Shown piece after piece: positions 63,599-64,000 of a DNA stretch of 64,000 bases (positions are counted from its first letter, which is position 1; every line of letters starts with the position of its first letter). The notes under the pieces were generated by a model, which was given only the letters and a program-made list of their open reading frames with translations, did not search any database and was not told the origin of the DNA. The translations under genes and the position numbers were made by a program. Source of the DNA: Mycolicibacterium peregrinum (GTDB lineage Bacteria; Actinomycetota; Actinomycetes; Mycobacteriales; Mycobacteriaceae); the NCBI RefSeq assembly GCF_001665785.1, contig NZ_LZSO01000025.1, forward strand, positions 1-64,000. Reading direction: 5' to 3'.

Positions 63599-64000
63599 AG
63601 CCGTCCCACCTTGCGCGAACTGGCCAGCCTGCCCGCCGCACCGGCCCGCCTCGCCGATTCCACCCTGGTCCTGATCGACTGCCAGAACACCTACACCCAG
63701 GGGATCATGGAGCTCGACGGGGTGCAGGCCGCCCTGGAGCAGACAGTCGAACTGCTCGACCGGGCCCGCAGCGCGGGCATCCCGATCATTCACATCCAGC
63801 ACTCCGACGGTCCGGGTTCGCTGTACGACATCGAGGGTGAGAGCGGTGCGATCGTAGCGTCGGTCGCGCCGCGCGCGGGAGAACCGGTGGTGGTCAAGCA
63901 GTTCCCCAATTCGTTCGTCCAGACCGACCTCGACGACCGGTTGAAGGCGCTGGGCGCCTCGAACCTGCTGCTGGCCGGCTTCATGACGCACATGTGCGTC
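63596..64000 (+). CDS. Isochorismatase-family cysteine hydrolase, 3' end beyond the window
   Basis: The first 135 residues are present. The catalytic Asp is in TLVLIDCQNTY (about 23-33), the Lys in VVVKQFPNSF, and the nucleophilic Cys in FMTHMCV right at the window end. The family includes isochorismatases, nicotinamidases and related amidohydrolases; HSDGPGSLYDIEGESG suits the cysteine hydrolase branch. The remaining residues lie outside the window. Confidence 0.85.
   Translation, partial: MSRPTLRELASLPAAPARLADSTLVLIDCQNTYTQGIMELDGVQAALEQTVELLDRARSAGIPIIHIQHSDGPGSLYDIEGESGAIVASVAPRAGEPVVVKQFPNSFVQTDLDDRLKALGASNLLLAGFMTHMCV

Noticed and set aside
1..64000. CRISPR arrays, insertion sequences, tRNA or rRNA genes
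   Set aside because: No spaced identical repeats, transposase-like proteins, cloverleaf-like segments or rRNA-like stretches were seen in any gap; all gaps are under 200 bases.

Overview
The window is high-GC actinobacterial DNA, almost certainly a rapidly growing Mycobacterium (Mycolicibacterium). From recall of M. tuberculosis gene order, two blocks match it: Rv1264 and Rv1272c-Rv1278, Rv1280c-Rv1286 (adenylate cyclase, paired ABC exporters, LprB/LprC, SixA-like phosphatase, SbcD/SbcC-like pair, OppABCD, carbonic anhydrase, CysD/CysNC), and Rv0847-Rv0849 (LpqS, CysK2, MFS). Genes are packed tightly, with many 4-nt ATGA/GTGA overlaps. No gap exceeds 300 bases. I see no tRNA, rRNA, insertion sequence or CRISPR array. 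Function calls rest on reading the translated sequences; no database search was run.

Layout. 0-6 kb: a truncated DUF222/13E12 protein, a large cyclase-ATPase signalling protein, a PknH-like sensor protein, a uracil-DNA-glycosylase-like enzyme and a polysaccharide deacetylase. 6-12 kb: a flavin monooxygenase and a butanediol-dehydrogenase-like enzyme, divergent across a repeated candidate operator, then a GAF regulator and the Rv1264-type cyclase. 11.7-20.4 kb: copper region with a DUF305 lipoprotein, a two-component pair, and a six-gene operon (CopZ-like chaperone, HVHP membrane protein, Cu(I) P-type ATPase, LpqS-like protein, CysK2, MFS) behind a CsoR/RicR-type operator. 20.4-24.4 kb: AIM24 protein, two small genes and a molybdopterin oxidoreductase. 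24.4-33.7 kb: ABC exporter pair, LprB/LprC, phosphatase, SbcD/SbcC-like pair. 33.7-41 kb: flavin enzymes probably for organosulfur use, a TetR regulator and a divergent NorE/NorF-like membrane operon, then a hydrolase. 41-48 kb: oppA and oppBCD, separated by a membrane gene on the opposite strand. 48-57 kb: a self-contained regulatory island. 57-64 kb: carbonic anhydrase, thioesterase, MFS, cysD-cysNC-cysQ, and a cysteine hydrolase cut by the window edge.

The most striking region is 48-55 kb. A PhoP-like response regulator and its kinase sit among three tandem small Thr/Pro-rich exported proteins, a secreted DUF5666-like protein, two ArnT-like polyprenyl-phosphate-sugar transferases and a GT2-GtrA fusion. 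Five promoters there carry the same direct repeat, CAYAG-N6-CAYAG (two 7-bp half-sites, 11-bp period). It lies 22 nt before the start codon in two cases and 43 nt in three. This looks like a local regulon for extracytoplasmic sugar transfer, possibly onto the small Thr/Pro-rich proteins.

Other regulatory structures read directly from the sequence: a 17-bp element in inverted copies between the monooxygenase and dehydrogenase; a CsoR-type operator on a -10 box; paired TetR-type operators; a triple TGTAA repeat at a possible autoregulator; and several TANNNT-N6/7-start-codon arrangements typical of leaderless mycobacterial transcripts.
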